A stretch of DNA of 64,000 nt from Zetaproteobacteria bacterium (GCA_002747015.1 NVXI01000002.1:278823-342822), one strand, 5' to 3'. Counted from the stretch's first letter, positions 46,527 through 55,931 are shown. Translations and numbers: made by a program. Notes: generated from the sequence alone by a model not told the origin.

Positions 46527-47671
46527 CAATCAAAATGCCCCTGCCCCGTTGTCAACAAACGCGCCTTTGCAATTACCCCAGCAAACATGCCCAATGCCTC
46601 TATCGCCTCAGCGGTGACAAGGGGCACTTCAATAACACCCCCTTTGGGAATGGAAACGGTGATTGTTCCAACCTCTACTCCCTTTGCAATTGGTGCTTTT
46701 AATGGAGCGTTATAATGAATTTCAACTTTTAGATCACTCTCAAATAATTTTGGAACAACGAGGCTCAAACTCTCTTTCGCCTGTAAACCCACCGTATTTT
46801 TAACACCCAAATATACTTGTGCACGATCCAAATCTTTACCATCATCAAACAAAGCAAGACTACGAAACCCGTTTAATCCCCATTGCAAAAGGCGCGTGGC
46901 CTCCTCCGAACGGGCTTTACTGCTTTCCAGACCATTTATAACAATGATCACGCGCCGACCATCCTTTTTGCCCGTGCCAATCAAGCCATATCCACCAACC
47001 TCCGTGTGGCCTGTTTTCATGCCATCTGCGCCGATATCGCGATATAATAAAGGGTTACGGTTGTCCTGGCGTATTTTGCTGAAAGTGAATTCTTTTTCTG
47101 CGTAATAACCATAATATTCAGGAAAGTTTTTAATCACCGCACCGGCCAAGATTGATAAATCACGCGCGGTCGAATAATGATCAGGATCAGGCCAGCCACT
47201 GGCATTCATAAAGTGGCTGTTTTTCATTCCAAGTTCTTTGGCTTTTTTATTAAGCGCGGCAGCAAAAGAATCCTCATCTCCTGCAAGCCCTTCCGCCAAA
47301 ACAATTGTTGCGTCATTTCCAGATTGTACGATGACACCGCGAACAAGATCCTCAATCTTTACCTGTTTCCCGACGGGCACAAACATCTTTGAGCCTTTTT
47401 TCTTCCAGGCCTTCTCGCTTACCAACATGGTATCATCAAGAGATAGATTGCCCTTTTTCAAGGCCTCAAAGACAAGATACATCGTCATAACTTTACTCAT
47501 CGAGGATGTCGGCATTTTCACATCGGCATTTTTCTCAAATAAAACAGTGCCTGTCTCATAATCAATGATTATGGCTTGCTGCGCCTGTGTTGTAATCGCA
47601 AAAGAAGGCGTAATGAATGCGAAAGTCGTAAAGAACAACGCTACGAATGCACAAAACAGACGGTTTTTCAT
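46526..47671 (-). CDS. Serine-type D-alanyl-D-alanine carboxypeptidase (DacA/DacC-like)
   Basis: A 381-residue penicillin-binding protein 5-type enzyme that trims the terminal D-Ala from peptidoglycan pentapeptides in the periplasm. The signal peptide spans about residues 1-26 (MKNRLFCAFVALFFTTFAFI...). The active-site SxxK is SSMSKVMTMY, the SxN is VQSGNDATIVLAEG and the KTG triad is GMKTGHTEVGGYG. A C-terminal beta domain ends without a marked membrane anchor. The ATG at 47671 gives a proper signal peptide; the codon at 47677 is TTG. Confidence 0.93.
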   Translation of the reverse strand: MKNRLFCAFVALFFTTFAFITPSFAITTQAQQAIIIDYETGTVLFEKNADVKMPTSSMSKVMTMYLVFEALKKGNLSLDDTMLVSEKAWKKKGSKMFVPVGKQVKIEDLVRGVIVQSGNDATIVLAEGLAGDEDSFAAALNKKAKELGMKNSHFMNASGWPDPDHYSTARDLSILAGAVIKNFPEYYGYYAEKEFTFSKIRQDNRNPLLYRDIGADGMKTGHTEVGGYGLIGTGKKDGRRVIIVINGLESSKARSEEATRLLQWGLNGFRSLALFDDGKDLDRAQVYLGVKNTVGLQAKESLSLVVPKLFESDLKVEIHYNAPLKAPIAKGVEVGTITVSIPKGGVIEVPLVTAEAIEALGMFAGVIAKARLLTTGQGHFD

Positions 47672-47752
47672 TATCAAATCCTCATAATTTTCAATGTATC
47701 GCCCTATTCAAACACGAGAGAGGGTTTTTATCTATCTATAAATTCACATTGT

Positions 47753-48697
47753 TTAATTCACAACGATGAGTGCCGATCTATAGCCATCAGCCGTCACCCG
47801 TTGCAACAAACTATCCGCAGAAGTCATGTTGGGATTTGGCAGGCGCACGCGATAATAGGCCGTGCCATTAAGCGTTGTTGCATGCACTTGCGCGCGACCG
47901 TATCGTCCCAAGGAACTTGCGTATTTCATTGCGCTTTCTCGCGAAGAGAAAGACCCCATTTGCACAAACACTCTTTTTCCATTTGGAAGGTAATTGCTTA
48001 CAACTTGATTAGAATAAACTGGCGCGCCAGACTTGCTTACAAGTATTTCACGTTTCACTGGTTTGGGAGGGTATGGTGGACGTTGTTCAACAATGGCTGG
48101 CGGTTTATACCCTGCCTTATTCATCGGCACTTCCATTCCACGTGTATCTTGTCCATTGCGCGCAGCATTGGCAACCATGCGGCTTTGTGCCTCCAGAACT
48201 TCAACACGGACTTTTGTAATGCCTTGGCCTCTAAACCCTAACAATTCGGCAGAGCGTTTTGACATATCAATAATTCTATTATGCGCATATGGGCCGCGAT
48301 CATTCACCCGCACGATAAGTGAGCGACCATTCTTTAAGTTGGTCACACGCACAATACTAGGTAATGGAAGGGTTTTATGCGCCGCAGTTAAGTCATTTTC
48401 ATGAAAAATCTCGCCATTTGCGGTTTGCTTACCGTTAAAATTAGGCCCATACCATGAAGCAACGCCAGTCTTATTATAATTATAATCAACGCTAGGATAG
48501 TATCTTCGCCCCTTGATCGTATAGGGAGAACCGACTTTATAGCGTCCCTTGCTTTGCGCGGTACTGCCTGTAATTTTCTTACCAAGATGTGACAAAAGCT
48601 CTATCCTCGCACATCCCGTCATTGTAACGGATATAACAAGAAAACTAGCGATCACCGAAAGAAAACGTAAATTCTTTGAACACTTAGAAACACTCAT
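47753..48697 (-). CDS. rlpA: Septal ring lytic transglycosylase RlpA
   Basis: A 314-residue lipoprotein. The signal region ends VISVTMTGCARIE, a lipobox with the acylated Cys at about residue 28. The double-psi beta-barrel domain is seen in GVASWYGPNFNGKQTANGE, TAAHKTLPLP and VRVNDRGPYAHNRIIDMSKRSAELLG, including the catalytic Asp. The C-terminal SPOR domain (VFVQMGSFSSRESAMKYA) binds denuded septal glycan. It cleaves peptidoglycan at division septa. The flanking genes are also cell-wall enzymes. Confidence 0.93.
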   Translation of the reverse strand: MSVSKCSKNLRFLSVIASFLVISVTMTGCARIELLSHLGKKITGSTAQSKGRYKVGSPYTIKGRRYYPSVDYNYNKTGVASWYGPNFNGKQTANGEIFHENDLTAAHKTLPLPSIVRVTNLKNGRSLIVRVNDRGPYAHNRIIDMSKRSAELLGFRGQGITKVRVEVLEAQSRMVANAARNGQDTRGMEVPMNKAGYKPPAIVEQRPPYPPKPVKREILVSKSGAPVYSNQVVSNYLPNGKRVFVQMGSFSSRESAMKYASSLGRYGRAQVHATTLNGTAYYRVRLPNPNMTSADSLLQRVTADGYRSALIVVN

Positions 48698-48709
48698 AAT
48701 TCATACCCT

Positions 48710-49681
48710 CTATTGTGCAATTTTATCAGCAAGTAAGCCAACAGATGTGGCAAAATACGTTGATTTATTCCACCGCATAATCACACTATAATTACCGTAA
48801 GCCAGATACGCAGGCCCTTTCACCCCATCAGGTGCGACAATAGATGCCTTCATACCTGCTACCACCGGAATATCACCACCATTTGGCAAGGTAACACCAA
48901 GTTTTGACCATGTCTCAAGACTATGTTTTACCTTCAGGCCGATCATAGCTTTTGTAAAATGCGCGGGAATACGTACACGCCTCCCCCATTTTTGATCATC
49001 CTTCCAACCACTTTTACTTAAGTAATTAGCAGTTGACGCAAACACATCAGGTAGGCTTGTCCATATATCGCGCTTTCCATCATTATTCCCATCAACAGCA
49101 TACGCATGAAAGCTGGATGGCATAAATTGGTTCTGTCCCATTGCACCAGCCCACGAGCCCTTCATTTTACTATGAGAGATATGCCCTGCATCAATGATCT
49201 TCAGCGCATTAATAAGCTCCTTACGGAAATAGCTGCTGCGTCGTCCGTCGTAAGCCAAGGTCGCCAATGCAGGAACAACGCCAAAGCCGCCTGTATTATT
49301 ACCATAGCTAGTCTCTATACCCCACAGAGAAACTATATACTGCGCCGGAACACCATATTTTTTTGCTGTACGATCTAACAATTCACGGTGCTGTTTATAT
49401 AATCTACGACCTTGTGCGATACGCGCATCATTGATCACCCGCTTTTGATATTTCGCAAAAGTCATCGTCCCTTCTGGTTGCTTACGATCCAACTCTATAA
49501 TACGCGGGATCGGCTTAATATTTTTCATGGCCTGATCGACAACATGTTTAGAGATACCTTTACGCGCGGCATCCTTTTTAAATTCGATAACCCATGCATC
49601 AAATTTATCATCTGCCTGCGCCAAGACAGGTGTGAACGCTATTACGGCTGCTAAAGCTATAATCTTAAAATTAATATTCAT
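48710..49681 (-). CDS. mltB: Membrane-bound lytic murein transglycosylase B
   Basis: A 323-residue lytic transglycosylase with a signal peptide (MNINFKIIALAAVIAFTPVL). The catalytic Glu lies in IVSLWGIETSYGNNTGGFG, and SWAGAMGQNQFMPSSFHAYAVDGNNDG is the family signature. It is not a lipoprotein, so it is probably periplasmic. The ATG at 49681 is preferred to 49699: it has a GAGAG Shine-Dalgarno-like run about 10 bases upstream and gives a normal n-region. It overlaps the ion-channel gene by 11 bases. Confidence 0.92.
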   Translation of the reverse strand: MNINFKIIALAAVIAFTPVLAQADDKFDAWVIEFKKDAARKGISKHVVDQAMKNIKPIPRIIELDRKQPEGTMTFAKYQKRVINDARIAQGRRLYKQHRELLDRTAKKYGVPAQYIVSLWGIETSYGNNTGGFGVVPALATLAYDGRRSSYFRKELINALKIIDAGHISHSKMKGSWAGAMGQNQFMPSSFHAYAVDGNNDGKRDIWTSLPDVFASTANYLSKSGWKDDQKWGRRVRIPAHFTKAMIGLKVKHSLETWSKLGVTLPNGGDIPVVAGMKASIVAPDGVKGPAYLAYGNYSVIMRWNKSTYFATSVGLLADKIAQ

Positions 49682-50117
49682 CGCGGGAATCACTCTCATC
49701 TAATTTGGACATGACTTCGAAGATAAAGGCTGTACTCCAACCAAACAAGATAAAACCATTCGCAGATTGAAAAGCACTCACAAGTCTCCAATCTTTACCT
49801 AAAAACACATCGCCATACCCCACTGTTGTGAACGTTGTTGTTGAGAAGTATAGGGCTTCTTCTAAATCGGGAATCGCATCGACATAGATATAAAACATCG
49901 CCCATACCCAGATTTCTACGATATGGGCAATAAAGACACCTAAAACGATCATAACAAGAATCGGCACTTTCCAATGGCGCTTTAAAAGCAAGCGGGCGCG
50001 ATTACGTGACCTCCTCATCCAACCGATCAAATAATCCAGCAAAACCGCGTGTATAATAACAGTTACACAGATTAATAATGCGCCAATAAGAAGTTGAGAG
50101 ACAAACATTTTGAACAA
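49671..50117 (-). CDS. Two-TM potassium-channel-like protein
   Basis: A 148-residue membrane protein of the Ion_trans_2 type. Membrane segments: LLIGALLICVTVIIHAVLLDYLI (residues about 9-31), a second near 52-75, and a C-terminal one after the pore. The selectivity filter TTVGYGDVF is canonical for K+ channels. It has no RCK or other cytosolic gating domain; the C-terminal tail is short. It is the first gene of the minus-strand cell-wall operon. Confidence 0.88.
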   Translation of the reverse strand: MFKMFVSQLLIGALLICVTVIIHAVLLDYLIGWMRRSRNRARLLLKRHWKVPILVMIVLGVFIAHIVEIWVWAMFYIYVDAIPDLEEALYFSTTTFTTVGYGDVFLGKDWRLVSAFQSANGFILFGWSTAFIFEVMSKLDESDSRDEY

Positions 50118-50203
50118 AACCTAAAGAATTTTAATTTAACACTAGACAGACATACACAAAAATGGCTAAAAAATGAACCTCGAATATATAATCGCACGGA
50201 TCT

Positions 50204-50294
50204 GGAGAGATGGCAGAGCGGTTGAATGCACCGGTCTTGAAAACCGGCATGGGTTTATAGCCCATCCAGGGTTCGAATCCCTGTCTCTCCGCCA
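50204..50294 (+). tRNA. tRNA-Ser (UGA)
   Basis: A class II tRNA. Acceptor stem GGAGAGA/TCTCTCC, anticodon stem CCGGT/ACCGG around loop CTTGAAA with anticodon TGA (50238-50240), long variable arm ATGGG/CCCAT, T-arm CAGGG-TTCGAAT-CCCTG, discriminator G and an encoded CCA. Its 3' half is the likely integration site of the prophage that starts downstream. Confidence 0.97.
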
Positions 50295-50407
50295 TTTTCC
50301 TCCAAAATCACTCAATATTATCCGCCACTCAAGCCATTGTTATACATTAACAATTGGCGCATTCCTTGACACATCCGCGGCTATACTGCTAAAGATTATT
50401 TGTAAAT

Positions 50408-50451
50408 TGTCAGACATTTTTACATACATTCTGTCAGACGTTTTGTCAGAC
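50408..50451 (+). repeat. Three direct repeats TGTCAGAC upstream of integrase
   Basis: TGTCAGAC occurs at 50408-50415, 50432-50439 and 50444-50451, with starts 24 and 12 bases apart, so roughly in helical phase. They lie between the tRNA and the integrase ATG (50475), where phage arm-type integrase or excisionase sites and integrase operators are usually found. Function is inferred from position. Confidence 0.6.
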
Positions 50452-50474
50452 AGAATCTTGATCAGGCTAAAAAA

Positions 50475-51800
50475 ATGGCACTAAAGACTAACGGCGACTA
50501 TATTTGTAAACGTGGAAAGTGGTTTCACTACCAACGCCGCACGCCTAAAAAATTTAATGAACATTTCAAGCAAAACCATATTCAAATAGCTTTGGATACA
50601 GATAGTGAGATTGAAGCAAAAGCCAGAGCAAAAGAATTCACTAGATTCTTAGATGATTATTTAGCTGATATCGCCGTTAACGGAGACGATACAGACCAGA
50701 AAAAATATAACATTGGCCTGAAAACACTAAGAATGTGCGGCTTTAAATACAAAACAAGCACCGAGATAGTCACCAGCAAGGATAAACAAGATTTTATTAA
50801 TCGTATAAATTCAGCTGTAAAAGCACCAGGCGTTGATAATAAGAAAGCAATTACAGGGTTAATCAAAAAACCAGACTTATTAATCGGCAATTCTCTTGAA
50901 GCGGTAATAGAACATGAAAAATTAAAGCTAGCAAAAAAGACGCCAGATGAAGTCAGAAAATGGAAAAACCCTCGCATCAAAGCTATTAGTAACTTTGTGG
51001 CAGTGTGCGGTGATATAGCCGTAGAAAATATAGACCGATCAGACACTCTAGAATTTCGCAGATGGTGGACGGATAGAATCATTCATGAAGAGCTCACAGC
51101 AAATTCAGCAAACAAAGATTTTGGATATGTGAAAAAGGCTATGCGCATTGCTTCTGATAATAATATGTTAGATATGCCGATCGAAGATCTATTTAAGGAA
51201 ATAAACTTAAAAGAAGGGGTTAAAAAAGAACGCCACCCCTTCCCCACTGATTACATCGAAAATACGTTGTTCCAACATAAATACAAATGTGAATCCGAAG
51301 AGCTAAGGTTATTCATCTTTGTAATGGCTGACACTGGGTGCAGGGTGTCGGAACTAACCGGTCTTGATGCCTTGGGTGGTGATATCATCTTGGATACAGA
51401 CATCCCGTACATAAAAATTAGAACGAACAAATACCGCGGTCTAAAAACCGCGCCAAGCAAGAGAGACATCCCGCTAGTTGGTTCTGCTTTATACGCTTTT
51501 GAAGAACTCGCAAGAATAAATAAATCTGTCGGTGGGGGCTTTAAAGAGTATTTGGGGCGCGCGGATGGCCTTAGTGCAACACTAAATAAGTATATGGTTG
51601 AAAATAACCTACGCTACGGCGAAAATACAACACTCTATTCACTAAGGCACAGCTTTGAAGACCGTTTGCAAGCCGTTGAGCCGCCTGAGAAGGTTCATTG
51701 CTCAGTATTCGGACACAAGTACGACAGACAGCGCTACGGCGATGGACCATCACTTGAGCAGAAAAAGAAGTGGATGGATAAGATCGCGTTTAAGGTTTGA
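50475..51800 (+). CDS. int: Phage tyrosine-recombinase integrase
   Basis: A 441-residue integrase that would catalyse site-specific insertion at the tRNA-Ser gene. The N-terminal arm-binding region (RGKWFHYQRRTPKKF) is followed by a core-binding domain and a catalytic domain: Arg I in MADTGCRVSELTGLDAL, the Lys/His region, the LRHSFEDRL box, FGHKYDRQRYG with the histidine and the nucleophilic Tyr at RQRYG. It is in the same orientation as the tRNA, 180 bases downstream, the classical arrangement for a tRNA-integrated prophage. Its tail ends shortly after the Tyr, as in the family. Confidence 0.93.
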   Translation: MALKTNGDYICKRGKWFHYQRRTPKKFNEHFKQNHIQIALDTDSEIEAKARAKEFTRFLDDYLADIAVNGDDTDQKKYNIGLKTLRMCGFKYKTSTEIVTSKDKQDFINRINSAVKAPGVDNKKAITGLIKKPDLLIGNSLEAVIEHEKLKLAKKTPDEVRKWKNPRIKAISNFVAVCGDIAVENIDRSDTLEFRRWWTDRIIHEELTANSANKDFGYVKKAMRIASDNNMLDMPIEDLFKEINLKEGVKKERHPFPTDYIENTLFQHKYKCESEELRLFIFVMADTGCRVSELTGLDALGGDIILDTDIPYIKIRTNKYRGLKTAPSKRDIPLVGSALYAFEELARINKSVGGGFKEYLGRADGLSATLNKYMVENNLRYGENTTLYSLRHSFEDRLQAVEPPEKVHCSVFGHKYDRQRYGDGPSLEQKKKWMDKIAFKV

Positions 51801-51867
51801 TTTAGATCCCTGCTTGCAAATAAGCTTATTAAGTCTGATATTTAATTTCTAATATGGAGAACTATTA

Positions 51868-52167
51868 ATGAAATACACACAAGCTCTTTTTGCATGCCTA
51901 TTTATTGCAGGTTGTTCCCCAGCGGGAATGCTATCAAACGGGCCTATATTTGACGTTGATGTTGATGGTATTCCCCATAAAGTTCAACACATATCAGATA
52001 ATAGCTGGGCCGCTAATAAAGCAAATTTATTGGCTGGCAAAGTTAACCCTAAAAACTACGAAAGAAATATAAGAGCTATTGAGATCCACACAGGATGCGT
52101 AGTTTTGTCTGGAACAGTAAACAACAGAGGGTTAAATACTATTGCTCTTGTTAACTGTGACGGATAA
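51868..52167 (+). CDS. Small putative lipoprotein
   Basis: A 99-residue protein with a lipoprotein signal: KYTQALFACLFIAGCSPAG, Cys at residue 16. The remaining 80 residues contain a second cysteine pair (HTGCVVLSG and ALVNCDG) that may form a disulfide. TGGAGAA precedes the start. I recognise no family. Its position after the integrase suggests an accessory (moron) gene expressed from the lysogen, perhaps affecting the envelope. Confidence 0.7.
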   Translation: MKYTQALFACLFIAGCSPAGMLSNGPIFDVDVDGIPHKVQHISDNSWAANKANLLAGKVNPKNYERNIRAIEIHTGCVVLSGTVNNRGLNTIALVNCDG

Positions 52168-52234
52168 GCACGGAAAGAATAAAGATAAATGACTAGAGTA
52201 TTTTGTACTGGTTTAACGATTAAAGATTTAAAAT

Positions 52235-53545
52235 ATGAGCCTTAATTTACATGAAAAATGCAAGAGCAAACTTATTGAAGTCTTAGCTGAGCTGCTACCG
52301 AAACTCATAGTATCTAACAATTTTACTTTAGATAGAAAGTCTTCCTATTCTCTGTTGTCGGCTGAATCGGTTGTATCGGGAAGAGGAGAAGATAAAGATA
52401 AACTCGTAGAATTTATAGATGAAGCTCCAATCTTCCATTTTATCCATGAAACACTTGCTCGTGAGCTCTCTGAAAATCAAGAATACAATAGTGAGGCCGA
52501 AGATAAAAGTCTTATTGAAATAAGTGGCTATAAAGATCCTACGTTGACAGCTACACGACTAATTGAAGAGTTAGATTCTCTGCCTTGGAGGTACATTTTT
52601 ACTGTTAAGTTCGACAGAGAAGTATCAGAAAAATTATTTCCAATAATAAAAATACATAAACCAGAAAATCAGATTGGAATCATTAAAACTAACAACGATT
52701 TTATAGAAAAATTCCCTTTAGTTTCAGGCATAGAGACAAGAGATAATAAGATTAGAGGACCCTCGATTGCTTCTGCTTTGCTAGGACTAAGAGCAGAGCC
52801 TGAGTGGGGTGAAAATCAATTGTGCCTACAGATAGAACATGAAGGATTTATAGGGCATTTTGATCAATCAGCTACATTTGAAAGAGCACTAAACGATTTT
52901 AAGGCATTCTGCGGACTGACTATTGCTCTTCGAATATTAAAAATCGATAGAAAATACAGACCGACACCAATAAGAGCAAAATTTATCATTCATAAGCTGG
53001 AGGCAGAAAAGTGGGTTGTGCAAAGATTTCAAGAATTTGATGCTGATGTTTCTGAAACTTTTCATGATCTGGTTCCACACGATTTAGATGGAACTTTAGA
53101 TACTGAAGAAAAGAGAATTAATTGGGTAAATTTTACTCTTTTACAAATCAAAAGAACTTTCAACAATAGAGATCAGAATAAGAATATATTATTGGCGGCT
53201 CAATGGTTGTTCGATAGTTATTGCGGTAAAAATCAACTGTTATCGTATATTCAAATGATAGTAGTTTTAGAGATACTCTTGGGCGATAAAGCCTCTTCAA
53301 ATCAGGTTGGTTTAGGCGTGTTACTTGGGAATAGATGTGCCTATCTAATAGGACATACAAAGACACAGAGAGATGAAATACTTAAAGATTTTAAAGAAAT
53401 TTATGATGTCAGATCAAAGATAGTGCATAGGGGGAAAAGCAAACTGAATGCTTACGAGTTCTCACTTTTCCGTAAGTTACAATGGATGTGTCGTAGAATA
53501 ATTCAAAAAGAAATAGAGCTATTGGATAACGACTTGAAAAAATAG
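52235..53545 (+). CDS. ApeA-like HEPN-motif protein
   Basis: A 436-residue cytosolic protein. Most of it is unrecognised, but the C-terminal helical part carries DVRSKIVHRGKSKLNAYEF: Arg393 and His398 form an R-x4-H motif as in ApeA-type HEPN ribonucleases. The preceding helices (YIQMIVVLEILLGD) fit a HEPN bundle. HEPN proteins cleave RNA in abortive infection and toxin systems. No separate antitoxin is evident next to it. It lies between the lipoprotein gene and the SOS-box polymerase. Confidence 0.68.
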   Translation: MSLNLHEKCKSKLIEVLAELLPKLIVSNNFTLDRKSSYSLLSAESVVSGRGEDKDKLVEFIDEAPIFHFIHETLARELSENQEYNSEAEDKSLIEISGYKDPTLTATRLIEELDSLPWRYIFTVKFDREVSEKLFPIIKIHKPENQIGIIKTNNDFIEKFPLVSGIETRDNKIRGPSIASALLGLRAEPEWGENQLCLQIEHEGFIGHFDQSATFERALNDFKAFCGLTIALRILKIDRKYRPTPIRAKFIIHKLEAEKWVVQRFQEFDADVSETFHDLVPHDLDGTLDTEEKRINWVNFTLLQIKRTFNNRDQNKNILLAAQWLFDSYCGKNQLLSYIQMIVVLEILLGDKASSNQVGLGVLLGNRCAYLIGHTKTQRDEILKDFKEIYDVRSKIVHRGKSKLNAYEFSLFRKLQWMCRRIIQKEIELLDNDLKK

Positions 53546-53611
53546 GACCCTAAAATAGAGAGAATACCTGCCTTAACACTATTGTAAGGACATCCGAAAA
53601 AAAGACTCAAT

Positions 53612-53626
53612 GTTCTTGTATTGTTC
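53612..53626 (+). promoter_or_regulatory. SOS (LexA) box, GTTC-N7-GTTC
   Basis: Direct repeat GTTC-TTGTATT-GTTC, the form recognised by alphaproteobacterial LexA, 24 bases before the ATG of the Y-family polymerase. This predicts DNA-damage induction of the gene and agrees with an alphaproteobacterial host. Confidence 0.75.
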
Positions 53627-53649
53627 TCTCCTATGTGAGATAAAAAACC

Positions 53650-54945
53650 ATGCAAAAAATACAAGAAAACACCTCCACGGGTAGCACCCGAGGAGCAGGG
53701 AAAGCTCGCCTTAATTGGCTGTTCTTAGACCTAAACAGCTACTTCGCCAGCGTGGAGCAGAACGAGAACCCTACCCTGATTGGTAGGCCTATTGCCGTTG
53801 TACCTATGGATACAGATTATACATGTGCGATTGCCGCAAGTTATGAGGCCAAGGCATACGGCGTAAAAACAGGTACGATGATAAAGGATGCTAAAGAGCT
53901 GTGCCCTGATTTGGTTTGCGTTGTTGCACGTCATCATAAGTACGTTGAATATCATCACGCGATTATGGCCGAGATAGAGCAGCACATCCCTATCACGCGT
54001 AAATGTTCAATTGATGAGGTTGCGTGTGAGTTATTGGAGAATGAACAAAGCATCGAATATATTCATGATCTAGCAGCTCGGCTTAAAACTGGCATTAGAA
54101 AAAATGTAGGGCGTGCAATTGGCTGCTCTATCGGTGTGGCGCAAAACCCTTTTCTTGCGAAGTTGGCCAGCGATATGCAGAAGCCAGACGGCTTGACCAT
54201 ACTTCCACCTGATAACTTCACCGATAAGCTGTTCCAGTTGAAATTACGGGATTTAACTGGGATCGGGCGCAATATAGAAATCAGGTTAAACAATGCCGGC
54301 ATAAATACGGTTGAACAATTATATAACCTGTCTCCCAAACATGTAAGAAAAGCATGGGGTAGTGTTCAGGGTGAAAAATTCTGGCTAAAAATGCATGGTG
54401 TCGAAGTGCCAGAGATTGAAACTAAAACAAGTGTTGTCGGACATAGCAGGATACTAGAACCCGCCCTACGCTTTCCACCTAAAGCATACGGTGTTGCGCG
54501 GCATCTAACCGTGAAAGCATCATCGAGGTTACGCACTGGTGGGCATTACGCTCGTAAGTTCTCTTTAAGCGTTAGAACTCCAGACAAGAAACGGTGGGAA
54601 CATACGCGCTCATTCTCACCAACGCAGGATAATTTCGTTTTCGTGAAAGCATTAGAGGCTATGTGGAATATGATGCTAAGTGATATTCAGCCGTATAAGC
54701 TATTCAAGATATCGATTGTGATTTCTGACCTATACGAGAAAGCACAAGTAACATTAGACCTGTTTGACAGCACCGCAGAAGAGACAGAACAAAATAATGC
54801 TCTTACAGAATGTATGGACGCTCTCAATCAACGTTATGGCACGGATACCATAAGTATTGGTGCGATACCTGAATGCAAATCAAGTGATCTTGGAACGAAG
54901 ATTGCGTTTACACGTATACCTGAGTTAGAAGAGTTTGAGAGTTAG
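53650..54945 (+). CDS. Y-family translesion DNA polymerase
   Basis: A 431-residue UmuC/DinB-type polymerase that copies past damaged bases. Catalytic metal ligands are Asp27 in FLDLNSYFASVEQ and Asp122-Glu123 in CSIDEVACE, with the steric-gate region in LDLNSYFAS. The thumb helix-hairpin-helix is in LTGIGRNIEIRLNNAGI and a little-finger domain follows. A beta-clamp-binding peptide QVTLDLF is at residues 366-372. An SOS box lies just upstream. Such polymerases are uncommon in prophages; it may raise mutation in lysogens under damage. Confidence 0.92.
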   Translation: MQKIQENTSTGSTRGAGKARLNWLFLDLNSYFASVEQNENPTLIGRPIAVVPMDTDYTCAIAASYEAKAYGVKTGTMIKDAKELCPDLVCVVARHHKYVEYHHAIMAEIEQHIPITRKCSIDEVACELLENEQSIEYIHDLAARLKTGIRKNVGRAIGCSIGVAQNPFLAKLASDMQKPDGLTILPPDNFTDKLFQLKLRDLTGIGRNIEIRLNNAGINTVEQLYNLSPKHVRKAWGSVQGEKFWLKMHGVEVPEIETKTSVVGHSRILEPALRFPPKAYGVARHLTVKASSRLRTGGHYARKFSLSVRTPDKKRWEHTRSFSPTQDNFVFVKALEAMWNMMLSDIQPYKLFKISIVISDLYEKAQVTLDLFDSTAEETEQNNALTECMDALNQRYGTDTISIGAIPECKSSDLGTKIAFTRIPELEEFES

Positions 54946-55083
54946 CTGGTTTATGCTATGCCTGATAAATGGCGAAAGCGAATGTCTGTATGGAATGGGA
55001 AAATAAGGCCTACATAAGAACTTTTGAGTAACGGATAGTTCTTTATGATAAAAATGAATATCAGATATTAATTAAGGAGTTAA

Positions 55084-55914
55084 ATGGAAGACGCATCTTT
55101 TATAGATTTACTGTTTAGTAAACAAAGTATTGCTGGTGTATGGGCTGTAATTGGTGCTCTGATTGCTTTGATAGGCGTGTTTGGAAATAATTTTTGGGAA
55201 AACTCAAGAAAGAAGAAAGAACGAGAACACGAACTGATTAGGGATGCGTATTATGGCGCAGTTGAATACATAAACTATTACACAAACCATATACTTTCGA
55301 TAGGTAACTCAGGAGAAACAAAGTCTGAAAACGATAATAATATAGTATCAGAGAAATATTACAGACTTTTCCTTATTGCGTCTCCAGAAGTAATTGATAC
55401 GTTTACTAAGCTGTCCTTAAAGTATTCTGTAATCCTAATGGAATTAGGTGAAAGCTCAATGGACCTTCAACAGTGTTCATTGGAGTGTGCCTCGCACCAG
55501 CAAGAAAAAGATACCTCATTGAATATTATGGAGCAAATCGTTTTAGATAAAAAAGAATATAATGAAAAAAGCAAAAACATACCGGATTTATGGGATTATT
55601 ATGTAGAACGCTATAACAATGCGGAGCAAGCTTTTGATTCTCATGGTGATAAACTTGATGTTGCTAGAAAACACGAATTTGAATTAAAACTTAAACTGAT
55701 TAAAGAGAGTATTGAGCAGGTCCTAAAAATAAATTCTAGCACATACGATGCTATATTTATGATGAGAAGTGATCTTGATCGTAAATTAAACGGAAAAGAT
55801 TCAAAGAAAATAAAGAACAGTATTAATATCTTGCAGGAACATTTTGAAGAAAAACTAACAGCTCACATTGAGAATCTTAAGTTGAGAATTATAAAAATGG
55901 AGCAAGATCGATAA
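55084..55914 (+). CDS. Membrane-anchored helical protein of unknown function
   Basis: A 276-residue protein with a strong Shine-Dalgarno sequence (AAGGAG, 6 bases before the ATG). One N-terminal membrane segment (AGVWAVIGALIALIGVFGNNF, residues about 17-37) is followed by a basic run and a long, mostly helical, charged cytosolic domain with coiled-coil character (DRKLNGKDSKKIKNSINIL). This topology occurs in phage exclusion proteins, but no family is recognised. It converges on the Dam-type methylase gene. Confidence 0.6.
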   Translation: MEDASFIDLLFSKQSIAGVWAVIGALIALIGVFGNNFWENSRKKKEREHELIRDAYYGAVEYINYYTNHILSIGNSGETKSENDNNIVSEKYYRLFLIASPEVIDTFTKLSLKYSVILMELGESSMDLQQCSLECASHQQEKDTSLNIMEQIVLDKKEYNEKSKNIPDLWDYYVERYNNAEQAFDSHGDKLDVARKHEFELKLKLIKESIEQVLKINSSTYDAIFMMRSDLDRKLNGKDSKKIKNSINILQEHFEEKLTAHIENLKLRIIKMEQDR

Positions 55915-55931
55915 TAAGGTAATTTTCGAAG

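Noticed and set aside
50366..50387. Promoter for the integrase (TTGACA and TATACT)
   Set aside because: The two boxes are only 10 bases apart, too close for a sigma-70 promoter; the next -10-like hexamer, TAAAGA, is poor.
50173..50484. ORF spanning the tRNA-Ser gene
   Set aside because: It runs straight through a well-formed tRNA and has no Shine-Dalgarno sequence or homology; it is a chance frame.
51819..51830. 12-bp palindrome AATAAGCTTATT after the integrase stop
   Set aside because: It is AT-rich with no T-run and is better explained as chance than as a terminator.
55017..55042. Inverted repeat AGAACT/AGTTCT before the membrane-protein gene
   Set aside because: Only 6 bp with a 14-base spacer and no second copy; not enough to call an operator.
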